A DNA stretch of 5,306 bases from Humisphaera sp. Its GTDB lineage: Bacteria > Planctomycetota > Phycisphaerae > Tepidisphaerales > Tepidisphaeraceae. A model generated the notes under the pieces. That model ran no database searches, was not told where the DNA came from, and was given only the letters and a program-made list of their open reading frames with translations. Numbering within the stretch: position 1 is the stretch's first letter; every line of letters starts with the position of its first letter. Below are positions 1-5,306 of this stretch, one piece after another. The stretch is from positions 1-5,306 of the forward strand of contig JANXVV010000294.1 in NCBI GenBank assembly GCA_025351525.1, in the 5' to 3' direction. Position numbers and translations under genes: made by a program.

Positions 1-379
1 AACCATCCGATTGGTCAGCGCGTGATTCAGCGAGAAGTCTCCGCTGGCCTCCCGATCGCTGCCGCCCAGGACGCCGTAGTCCGAAGCGTTGCTCGCGCTC
101 TTCCCGTCCTTTTCAAAAATCCCCATCCTGGAAACCGCAAGTGGCTTGCCTTTGACTTTGACCTCAAGCACCGACGAATCCTTTTTGTCGCTGCGGACAA
201 ACAATGACGATTTCGACACCCGCGTCTTTCAGCACCGGGTTCTCGATCGATTTTCCCGCGAGGTCCAAAAGATGATCGATGGCGACGGCCACCATGGGTA
301 AAGTCACCTTTTCAGGTACCGAATCGGCGGCCTACGCGGGTGTCGTGCCTAAGATCGCGAGGCAAAGTCGGCAGGACAA
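1..379 (-). pseudogene. Broken gene for a putative exported protein (3' part outside window)
   Basis: I do not recognise the protein. Read on the minus strand from a TTG at 379 (GAGG at 389-386, 6 nt before it), the frame gives a short signal-peptide-like start, MSCRLCLAILGTTPA, then a TAG at 334-332, then AADSVPEKV and a protein-like stretch to about 220. There the frame must shift by one base (an extra base relative to an open frame, perhaps in the GGG run at 221-219) to continue as SKSSLFVRSDKK and onward, open to position 1. If the TAG was once CAG, the residues before AADS would be AQA, a typical signal peptidase I site; this is inference. Alternative starts are an ATG at 295 with AAGGTGA 8 nt upstream, which ends after 43 codons at 164, and a GTG at 219 opening the downstream frame for 73 codons to the window edge. 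The gene follows the protease by about 52 nt and looks like the fourth member of the same operon. Sequencing errors could explain both lesions. Confidence 0.5.
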
Positions 380-431
380 TTTGTGCCTCTGAAATGCGTT
401 CCCATGCTTTTAAAATTTGATTTGATCTTCG

Positions 432-1184
432 TCACGATGTCATCGGGATCGGAAACATGTTGACCCGCGACGCGACCAAAACTTTTTCGTCGGGGTACCA
501 CTCGGTTACGAAGCCAACCAACAGTGCCAGATCAGGTTTCCAATCGGTCGCGGCTCGACCGCTGATTCCGATACGCCACACCGGGCTTCCGCTTAAACCC
601 GCGGGCATCTCGAACTGCTCGGAACCCAACGTCGACTTCATGTTGGCAGGGTCGAAGTCCAAGGCGAATTGGTGCGTTTTGAGATGCGGGGGAAGATTCT
701 CCAACCGCTGCATCGCGCCGTAGGGCAGCGATTTGCTTGCCACGCCCGGACCGGCCCAAAGAAAGCGGCTCCGAACGCCCGGAAACCCGTGAGCAAAAAG
801 ATAGTCGGTGGATAGCCGCTCGGCGGTTTTGTCAGAGCGTTCGATGGGCCAGAAGTCAACGTCCTCGCGTTCAACGGCAAAATCCTCGGGAAGGTAAAAC
901 AACGCCAGATCGGACTTTGGTTCAATTTTAACCGGTCCACTCACCGGATAGGGCCGCTGGCCGTATCCGGCGGACAGCGCGAAACCCTTCGGAAATTTCG
1001 ACGCTTCCGTGATGACGTGAAGCGCAGTGGCGATGGCGCGACGTCCGTCGACGATGCATCGGAGGCCGGACCCCACGTGCCGGCCTTCCAATTCGTCTAC
1101 TATCCCAATAACGCTCGTAAGGTAAGGAAAGGTATACGCGGCCATTTTCGGAATGGTCGACAAAATGAACTGTTCCTTGTCCAT
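432..1184 (-). CDS. Trypsin-like serine protease (S1-type fold), no signal peptide
   Basis: This is a 250-residue protein with the order of motifs of a trypsin-fold serine peptidase. His56 lies in ATALHV, Asp92 in KSDLALFYL and Ser198 in PAGLSGSPVW, so the full catalytic triad and the GxSGxP nucleophile and oxyanion loop are present. The glycine-rich HVGSG before the first barrel strand (residues 36-40) is also typical of trypsin-like peptidases. The length fits a single catalytic domain with no PDZ or other extra domain. The N-terminus has no signal peptide or membrane helix, so the enzyme probably acts in the cytoplasm; its substrate is unknown. The ATG at 1184 is preceded by GGAG at 1195-1192 with a 7-nt spacer. 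The gene starts 31 nt after the stop of the 152-aa gene, which suggests co-transcription. The class is clear from motifs; a more exact family cannot be named from the sequence alone. Confidence 0.9.
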   Translation of the reverse strand: MDKEQFILSTIPKMAAYTFPYLTSVIGIVDELEGRHVGSGLRCIVDGRRAIATALHVITEASKFPKGFALSAGYGQRPYPVSGPVKIEPKSDLALFYLPEDFAVEREDVDFWPIERSDKTAERLSTDYLFAHGFPGVRSRFLWAGPGVASKSLPYGAMQRLENLPPHLKTHQFALDFDPANMKSTLGSEQFEMPAGLSGSPVWRIGISGRAATDWKPDLALLVGFVTEWYPDEKVLVASRVNMFPIPMTS

Positions 1185-1215
1185 CCACTAGCTCCGTCTT
1201 TGGGTCGGAAACAAA

Positions 1216-1674
1216 TTACACTTCACGGCCCGCATCCTGTAATGCACGACCGATTCGAAGCCCTTCCTTAACCAACCGCTCGGCCAAATCTCGGGCGGTC
1301 TCCTGAATGGCCAGTTTTCCAATCGCTTTACGCGGAGGCAGTTCCAGCAGAATGTCACCACCCTCCTCGCCGGCCATGTCCGCCCGGATGATCACGCCCG
1401 CCTGTGTCGGGGAAAACGTGATCCCAACCACCACCGGGTCCACAAGCGAGCCTTCCGCCGGCCCATAGACGCGATAGGTGAAAAGTGACCACGCCCCCGA
1501 GTGGTTTGAGCCTTCACGGATTTTGACTTGGGAGTGAGCCTGTCTAACCGAACGGTCCAAATCTTGTAAAATCGCTTGGACCGAATTGTGGACCTCATCC
1601 CAGTCAATCAGATCAAGACGCTCCAGTCCCTCGATACGTGATATTGGAGAAAACATGACGGCAGGATCAACCAT
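1216..1674 (-). CDS. Hypothetical protein, 152 aa, second gene of the protease operon
   Basis: I do not recognise the family. The protein seems to have an N-terminal acidic amphipathic helix (about residues 24-47, DWDEVHNSVQAILQDLD region), a central set of beta strands (SLFTYRVYG, then DPVVVGITFSP, AGVIIRADMAG and DILLELPP), and a C-terminal charged helix (about 116-148). It has no cysteines, signal peptide or membrane segment, so it is probably a soluble cytoplasmic alpha/beta protein. I chose the ATG at 1674 because GGAG at 1686-1683 sits 8 nt before it, as in the neighbouring genes. The in-frame GTG at 1683 would overlap that ribosome binding site. It starts 24 nt after the 118-aa gene and ends 31 nt before the protease, so it may be a partner, inhibitor or substrate of the protease; that role is inferred from position only. 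Confidence 0.8.
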   Translation of the reverse strand: MVDPAVMFSPISRIEGLERLDLIDWDEVHNSVQAILQDLDRSVRQAHSQVKIREGSNHSGAWSLFTYRVYGPAEGSLVDPVVVGITFSPTQAGVIIRADMAGEEGGDILLELPPRKAIGKLAIQETARDLAERLVKEGLRIGRALQDAGREV

Positions 1675-1698
1675 GGGGATCACTCCAATTGATTTATG

Positions 1699-2055
1699 TC
1701 ATGGCAAGATGGCATCCAAGACCGCTTGAGTAAAGGGATGGCGCTGGCCGGTGCCCCGGTACGAAGCCCGTTCCTGCAGCTTTGCCTGGTCTACTTCGCC
1801 ATCGTCTGTTACCGGGGCGAGCGTCGCATGACCTTCACGCCCGCCTTCCGCGACAATGTCCGGAAAAACTTTTAATCCATTGCGGCGCAGCATCACGACA
1901 TCAAGCTGCCGTACCTTCTTACCGACTGGTGGAACCGTAAGTTCAATCGACAGCCCCGGCCTGCTGCCGGGCGAGCCGCCCAAATCCTTCTCGCGGGGCG
2001 TCAAGGCATCATCGGTCGCCGAGCCGAGTCGAAAGGCTATTTGCGCGGTTTCCAT
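1699..2055 (-). CDS. Hypothetical protein, 118 aa, first gene of the protease operon
   Basis: I do not recognise the family. The N-terminal third is polar and rich in Gly, Ser and Pro (DALTPREKDLGGSPGSRPG). It is followed by a probable beta region, LSIELTVPPVGKKVRQLDVV and then LKVFPDIVAEG, and a C-terminal helix near FTQAVLDAILP. There is no signal peptide, membrane helix or cysteine. The frame is open upstream to an ATG at 2130, but I chose the ATG at 2055 because GGAGAAAGG lies just before it (GGAG at 2067-2064, 8 nt spacer). The 25 upstream residues would also include a cysteine and read less like coding sequence. The gene heads a compact row ending in the trypsin-like protease, with only 24 nt to the next start. 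Its function is unknown. Confidence 0.75.
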   Translation of the reverse strand: METAQIAFRLGSATDDALTPREKDLGGSPGSRPGLSIELTVPPVGKKVRQLDVVMLRRNGLKVFPDIVAEGGREGHATLAPVTDDGEVDQAKLQERASYRGTGQRHPFTQAVLDAILP

Positions 2056-2081
2056 TCGCCTTTCTCCGACATACCGCACAC

Positions 2082-2087
2082 ATGATA
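2082..2087 (-). promoter_or_regulatory. Possible -10 box for the protease operon
   Basis: TATCAT on the minus strand lies 26 nt before the ATG at 2055. It sits between the rnpB terminator hairpin and the first gene of the operon, where a promoter is expected. No convincing -35 hexamer is visible about 17 nt upstream, so this is a weak call. Confidence 0.25.
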
Positions 2088-2135
2088 GCATGATGCGAGT
2101 CGTTTGCGATGCCACCTCAGTAGCCTGCAAACAAT

Positions 2136-2167
2136 CGAAGCCGGGCGATTTTCATCGCCCGGCTTCG
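2136..2167 (-). terminator. Terminator hairpin after rnpB
   Basis: The arms 2136-2148 and 2155-2167 form a perfect 13-bp GC-rich stem (CGAAGCCGGGCGA paired with its complement) around a 6-nt loop. On the minus strand it begins only a few bases after the 3' strand of RNase P helix P1 and is followed by ATTGTTTGC, which is T-containing but not a clean U-tract. Its position right at the 3' end of rnpB makes a transcription terminator the natural reading. It also separates rnpB from the protease operon. Confidence 0.75.
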
Positions 2168-2449
2168 TGAATTGCGTCGCGGCCGCGTGTAAGCCGATTT
2201 TTGTTTCCACCTCTTTCCTCGCGGATCGAAGTGAAGGCGATCATTTCTCTGGAGCGCGCGTTGCCGAGCGCCTCGGGATTTTCATCCCCGCAACCTACCC
2301 GCGGATCAGACGTTCAGGGCTGTGAACGGGGGCCTTGCGGCTCGTCTCCGCTGTTTGGTCTTGCTGCCGGTGGGGTTTGCCTTGCCGTCCGAGTCACCCC
2401 GAACGCGGTGCGCTCTTACCGCACCATTTCACCCTTACCGAAAGTGCAG

Positions 2450-2531
2450 TCAGTAGTCAGTAGTCAGTAGTCAGTAGAAAAGCCGCTGAGGCTCCCTTCA
2501 ACCGACTACTGACTACTGACTACTGACTACT
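2450..2531. repeat. Heptamer tandem repeats in inverted orientation inside rnpB P12
   Basis: On the plus strand, four exact copies of TCAGTAG fill 2450-2477. Three exact copies of the complementary unit CTACTGA plus a partial copy fill 2506-2531. Positions 2452-2477 and 2506-2531 are perfect reverse complements (26 bp), separated by 28 bases. In the RNase P RNA this array falls between the conserved AAACCGCC and GGTAAGGGTG segments, exactly where P12 is expected. It would fold as a 26-bp rod with no mismatches. The 28-nt loop can itself form a small GGGAGCC/GGCTTTT stem with several G-U pairs. Confidence 0.97.
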
Positions 2532-2635
2532 TCCCCCGGCGGTTTCTTTTCTGTTGCACTTTCCGTCGGCTTGGACCTGCCCTCGTTTTCACGCGACAGG
2601 CTTGCTCCGCCTTGACGTTATCAAGCACCGGGCCC

Positions 2636-2660
2636 CCCGGCGATCTACATCATCGCCGGG
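2636..2660 (-). other. Extra hairpin in RNase P RNA between P5 and P6
   Basis: A perfect 9-bp stem (2636-2644 with 2652-2660, CCCGGCGAT and its complement) closes a 7-nt loop. It lies just after the conserved GAAAGTCCGAAC block and just before the GGGC that can serve as P6. E. coli RNase P RNA has only a short joining segment here, so this looks like a lineage-specific inserted helix. It is seen directly as an inverted repeat; its place in the fold is inferred. Confidence 0.65.
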
Positions 2661-2740
2661 CCAGTTCGGACTTTCCTCACCCGGTTTGCAAGTAAACTTT
2701 CAAACCGGGCGCGACCGCCACTACAACCGCGACGCTTCAG

Positions 2741-2746
2741 AGTATA
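2741..2746 (-). promoter_or_regulatory. rnpB: -10 box of the rnpB promoter
   Basis: TATACT on the minus strand differs from the TATAAT consensus at one position and ends 5 nt before the first base of helix P1 (2735). The RNA would therefore start at or next to P1, as expected for rnpB. The -35 region is weak: no TTGACA-like hexamer is found 16-18 nt upstream. Confidence 0.6.
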
Positions 2747-2828
2747 CAGAAGCAACCTCAATTTTCGATACCGGTACATTTCGGATTTTTACTGCGAACT
2801 ACAACCCACGCCACAACCAAATCGCCTG

Positions 2829-2904
2829 CGAAGGAACACGAAGAAGCACGAATAATACAAATTAAAATCGAATTCTTCCTTCGTGCTTCCTTCGTGTCCC
2901 TTCG
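2829..2904. repeat. Imperfect ACGAAG-type inverted repeat, possible M16 terminator
   Basis: Positions 2829-2852 (CGAAGGAACACGAAGAAGCA then CGAA) are the reverse complement of 2880-2904, except for one mismatch and a one-base bulge. This gives a stem of about 24 bp around an AT-rich 27-nt loop. Each arm itself repeats the theme CACGAAG. The element lies 20 bases downstream of the M16 stop codon on the minus strand and before the rnpB promoter, so it could act as a transcription terminator or mRNA-stabilising stem. Similar ACGAAG/TTCGTG repeats are, in my recollection, common between genes in planctomycete genomes. Confidence 0.6.
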
Positions 2905-2923
2905 TGGGAAAATCGCATCTCCC

Positions 2924-5306
2924 TCACGCCGCCGGTTTCAACATCTCCTTCACCGCCGGCTTCGTCGTCGGTGTCGTCGCCGCTCCCCGTGCCGCCGGCA
3001 TCGGTCGCACTTCCACTGCTCCCAGTTTTTCCAGCGATGATTTCACCAGCGCCGCCGGGGCGACGACCACGATCGTGAACGCATCGGGCTTCACGTATTT
3101 GTCCATGACCGCCTTCACCTGGGCCGCGTTCACCTTGGCCAGCCGTGCGGGGTATTGATCGTAGTAGTCGATCGGGTAGTCGTTCAAAATTCCCTCCAGC
3201 CGCGTGCCGGCCTGGGCTTCGATCGTCTGCATTCCCATCACCATGCTGCCGGCGACGCGCAGTTTGGATTCGGTCAGTTCGGCGTCCGTCACGTTCGCAT
3301 CGCGCATGCCGTCGATCACGTGGATGGCGGCTTCGATCGTCTCGGCCACGGCGTCGGGGCGGGTCTCGGTGACGACCAGAAAATCACCGCTATGGCGGCC
3401 CGGTTTGAACATCCCGCCGATGCCGTACACCAGCCCCTTTTCCGCCCGCACGTACTTCATCAGCCGCGAGTCGATTCCGCTGCCGGTCAACACCTGACCC
3501 GCCAGCGACCCGGCGAATTTGTCTTCGTTGTGCGTTCCGTACGCACGGATGCCCATGCGAATCGTCACGCCCTTCGCGTCTGGGCGGTCGATCAAAATGA
3601 TCTTCCGCTTCGTCGTCGGTGCCACCGAAACATAATGCACCTTCCGCCATTTTTTCGCCGGCTCCCAACCCGCCAACAATTTCCCGGCCAGCTCCTTCCC
3701 CTTCTCCACCGTCACATCGCCCGCGATAACCAGCACCGCTTCATTCGGACGATAATACGTGTCGTAAAAAGCCTTCACATCTTCAATCGTCACCGCGCCC
3801 GCCGTCTGAGGCGTGGCGTGAAGGGCCATCACCGAACCCTCATAAATCGCCGCATTCAATTCATTCACCGCGACGCTTTGCGGCGTCTCTTCGGTCTGCA
3901 ACAGATGGTTGACGATCTGATCCTTCACCTTCGCAAACTCCGCCGAATCCCAACGGGGATTCAACAAAATCTCCCGCATCTTTCCCATCGCAAAATCCAG
4001 TTTGTCGCTCGTGCTGGAACCGGCCAGGCTCGTGTAATCGCCGCCGTCGCTCACGCCGAGCGAAATGCCGCGAGATTCGAGATCATCGTTCAATTCCTCA
4101 TAAGGCTGCTTGGCCGTGCCGTGACGAAGCATCTCGGCGCACATGGAGGCCAACCCTTTTTTATCCTCAGGTTCACTGTGCGACCCCCGCCGCATCGCCA
4201 GATTCCAACTGACCAACGGCAACCGGTTGTCGGTCATCACGATCACCTTCACCCCATTCACCTCGAGCTCCGTCCCCTTTTTAAATTCAGGTGCCGCCGC
4301 ACCCTCCGCCAGCGGGGCGTGAGCGGGATACCCGATCGGAAAAGTCACCGCGCGCGGCACGATCGGTTTCGTCGCGGGCACCACCGGCGCATTGATCGCC
4401 GCATCCGCCTGCGTCGCGGCGGCCCGCGCATCCTTGCCCAGCGGATCGGGCTTCACCAGCAGATCCGTCGCCCGTTGCGGCTGCAAGTATTTCTCCGCCA
4501 TCGCCTTGATATCCGCCACCGTCACCTTCTCCATCTTGTCCATCTGCGTGTTCACGCGGTTCGGATCGCCGCCGAACATCGCTTCTTCGCCCACCTGCGA
4601 AGCCAGCTTTTCCGCCGTCTCGCGCTCATGCGCCAAGGCCACCCGCCATTGCGTTTTCGCTTTTTTCAGCTCGTCTTCCGTCACGCCCTTGTCCCGCACC
4701 TCGGCGATCGCCTCCATCATCACCTTGCGCACCGCATCCGGATTTTTCCCCTGCATCACCCGCGCGTTGACAATGAAAACCCCTGCGTCTTCCAACGTCA
4801 TTTCACTGGCACCCACCCCGACGCACAACGGTTTCTCGCTGCCGACCAGCAACCGATCCAACCGACTCGAACGCCCTTCCCCCAAGATCGTCCCGAGCAA
4901 TGTCAACGCATAATGATCGTCCGACTTATATTGCGGCGTCTTGTACCCGATCATCAGCGCCGGCAACGGAACCCGCTGCGGCGTCTCCGCCTGCCGCATC
5001 TCCTTCTGCTCCGGTTCCACCGGAATTTCCCGATCGATTCTCCTGCCCTTCGGAATCCAGCCGTAGTATTTCTTCACGAGCACCCTGGCTTCATTCGGTT
5101 GAAAATCACCGGCGATAACCAGGATTGCGTTGTTCGGAATGTAGTACGTGTTGAAAAAATCCTGCAACTCATTCACCGCCGCCGCCTGCAGGTGTTCCAT
5201 CACGCCGATCGGAGTCCACCGATAGCTGTGGGCGATGAAAGCGGTCTTCAAAAAATCCTGATACATCGTTCCATACGGCTTGTTCTGCCCCATCCGCCAT
5301 TCCTCC
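2924..5306 (-). CDS. Tandem-domain M16 family metallopeptidase, 5' end outside window
   Basis: The frame stays open to the right edge (EEWR precedes the Met at 5293), so that Met is internal and the real start lies beyond the window. Numbering from it, residues 1-285 are the rest of a first M16 domain: NKPYG, the PNNAILVIAGDF strand-helix (53-64) and LGEGRSSRL (137-145). An Ala/Pro-rich linker (about 286-340) leads to a second M16 domain, about 341-760, with the parallel PNEAVLVIAGDV (516-527), GSGIDSRL (604-611) and RAEKGLVYG (616-624). The tail is rich in Thr, Pro, Lys and Ala. M16 enzymes are zinc peptidases that close like a clam around unfolded peptides; bacterial tandem forms are usually periplasmic or envelope proteins. 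In the second domain the zinc motif is gone: GLASMCAEM (380-388) stands where GLAHxxEHM is normal, with Ser383, Ala386 and Glu387 replacing His, Glu and His. Any activity must come from the first domain, whose HxxEH would lie upstream of the window. The gene ends in TGA at 2926-2924. Confidence 0.93.
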   Translation of the reverse strand, partial: EEWRMGQNKPYGTMYQDFLKTAFIAHSYRWTPIGVMEHLQAAAVNELQDFFNTYYIPNNAILVIAGDFQPNEARVLVKKYYGWIPKGRRIDREIPVEPEQKEMRQAETPQRVPLPALMIGYKTPQYKSDDHYALTLLGTILGEGRSSRLDRLLVGSEKPLCVGVGASEMTLEDAGVFIVNARVMQGKNPDAVRKVMMEAIAEVRDKGVTEDELKKAKTQWRVALAHERETAEKLASQVGEEAMFGGDPNRVNTQMDKMEKVTVADIKAMAEKYLQPQRATDLLVKPDPLGKDARAAATQADAAINAPVVPATKPIVPRAVTFPIGYPAHAPLAEGAAAPEFKKGTELEVNGVKVIVMTDNRLPLVSWNLAMRRGSHSEPEDKKGLASMCAEMLRHGTAKQPYEELNDDLESRGISLGVSDGGDYTSLAGSSTSDKLDFAMGKMREILLNPRWDSAEFAKVKDQIVNHLLQTEETPQSVAVNELNAAIYEGSVMALHATPQTAGAVTIEDVKAFYDTYYRPNEAVLVIAGDVTVEKGKELAGKLLAGWEPAKKWRKVHYVSVAPTTKRKIILIDRPDAKGVTIRMGIRAYGTHNEDKFAGSLAGQVLTGSGIDSRLMKYVRAEKGLVYGIGGMFKPGRHSGDFLVVTETRPDAVAETIEAAIHVIDGMRDANVTDAELTESKLRVAGSMVMGMQTIEAQAGTRLEGILNDYPIDYYDQYPARLAKVNAAQVKAVMDKYVKPDAFTIVVVAPAALVKSSLEKLGAVEVRPMPAARGAATTPTTKPAVKEMLKPAA

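Larger units (their letters stand above)
2171..2736 (-). ncRNA. rnpB: RNase P RNA, bacterial type A, with expanded P12
   Basis: This is the catalytic RNA of RNase P, which removes 5' leaders from pre-tRNA. Minus-strand landmarks, in order: P1 5' strand at 2735-2724, pairing over 12 bp (including G-U) with 2185-2174; P2 at 2719-2713 with 2242-2236; P3 hairpin 2709-2680 (9-bp stem); the conserved GAGGAAAGTCCG at 2678-2667; P8 hairpin 2625-2611; GGAAAGTGCAACAGA at 2564-2550; GGTAAGGGTGAAA from 2439, followed by GGTGCGGTAAGAGCGCACC ending at 2407; GGCAGCAAGACCAAA at 2368-2354; P17 hairpin 2328-2311, whose GCCC loop can pair with GGGC at 2635-2632 (P6); the L15 motif GGGTAGG at 2300-2294, containing the GGU that pairs with tRNA CCA; and CGGCTT at 2196-2191, pairing with AAG-T-CCG at 2673-2667 to form P4 with its bulged universal U. 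P6 and P17 mark type A. At about 566 nt it is far longer than E. coli M1 RNA (377 nt), mainly because of the repeat hairpin in P12 and an extra hairpin at 2636-2660. The ends are estimated from P1. Confidence 0.96.

Noticed and set aside
22..301. Two overlapping plus-strand open frames at the left edge
   Set aside because: The minus-strand reading gives a more protein-like composition and fits the direction of the operon; no ribosome binding site supports the plus frames.
226..333. Functional invertible promoter or coding switch between the 12-bp repeats
   Set aside because: No recombinase is nearby, and the inverted order gives Arg/Pro-rich or stopped frames, whereas the present order reads as protein apart from single-base lesions.
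2056..2130. Upstream extension of the 118-aa protein to an ATG at 2130
   Set aside because: The ATG at 2055 has a strong GGAG site 8 nt upstream, and the extension would cover the likely promoter region.
2201..2470. Plus-strand open frame of 89 codons
   Set aside because: It lies entirely within the antisense of rnpB and runs into the heptamer repeat; the conserved RNA landmarks explain the sequence.
2447..2531. CRISPR-like or insertion-sequence reading of the repeat region
   Set aside because: The 7-bp units are contiguous with no spacers, no transposase is present, and the array sits within the RNase P RNA fold.
2554..2865. Plus-strand open frame of 103 codons
   Set aside because: It overlaps the 5' half of rnpB and its promoter on the opposite strand; its codons trace RNA helices, and it has no family resemblance.
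4392..4913. Plus-strand open frame of 173 codons
   Set aside because: It is antisense to the M16 gene, whose frame is clearly protein-coding; the Ser/Ala-rich translation is typical of a GC-rich shadow frame.

Overview
The window reads as a moderately GC-rich bacterial chromosome segment in which every supported gene lies on the minus strand. From left to right (the reverse of the direction of transcription) it holds a broken gene cut by the left edge, a trypsin-like serine protease, two small unrecognised genes, the RNase P RNA gene (rnpB), and a long M16 family metallopeptidase gene whose 5' end is cut off by the right edge. A planctomycete is my best guess for the host. The reasons are the Thr-Pro-Lys-Ala-rich tail and linker of the M16 protein, the ACGAAG-type inverted repeat between genes, and the GC-rich terminator hairpin without a clean U-tract. 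This is an impression, not a proof; the rnpB sequence would settle the lineage.

At the right, positions 2924-5306 encode the C-terminal ~790+ residues of a tandem-domain M16 (insulinase/processing-peptidase type) protein. The second M16 domain has lost the HxxEH zinc motif; the first domain's motif would lie outside the window. The gene is followed by a long imperfect hairpin (2829-2904), which may end its transcript.

The ~870 bases between the M16 gene and the small-gene cluster look non-coding, but they hold a complete type A RNase P RNA on the minus strand (about 2736 down to 2171). P1, P2, P3, P4 with its bulged U, P8, P17, the P6-P17 pseudoknot and the L15 GGU motif can all be found. 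A TATACT -10 box lies just upstream and a 13-bp terminator hairpin just downstream. The RNA is unusually long (about 566 nt). The main cause is a 7-bp tandem repeat (TCAGTAG) and its inverted copy, which form a 26-bp perfect stem exactly where helix P12 belongs. This is the most striking observation in the window.

The left 2.1 kb is an operon-like row of four minus-strand genes with gaps of 24, 31 and ~52 nt: a 118-aa protein, a 152-aa protein, a 250-aa cytoplasmic-looking trypsin-like protease with an intact His-Asp-Ser triad, and a fourth gene that looks like an exported protein broken by one in-frame TAG and one frameshift. The first three genes have GGAG ribosome binding sites 7-8 nt before their start codons. 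I do not recognise the two small proteins. A soluble trypsin fold next to small orphan genes resembles, in layout only, the trypsin-containing cassettes described in bacterial conflict systems.
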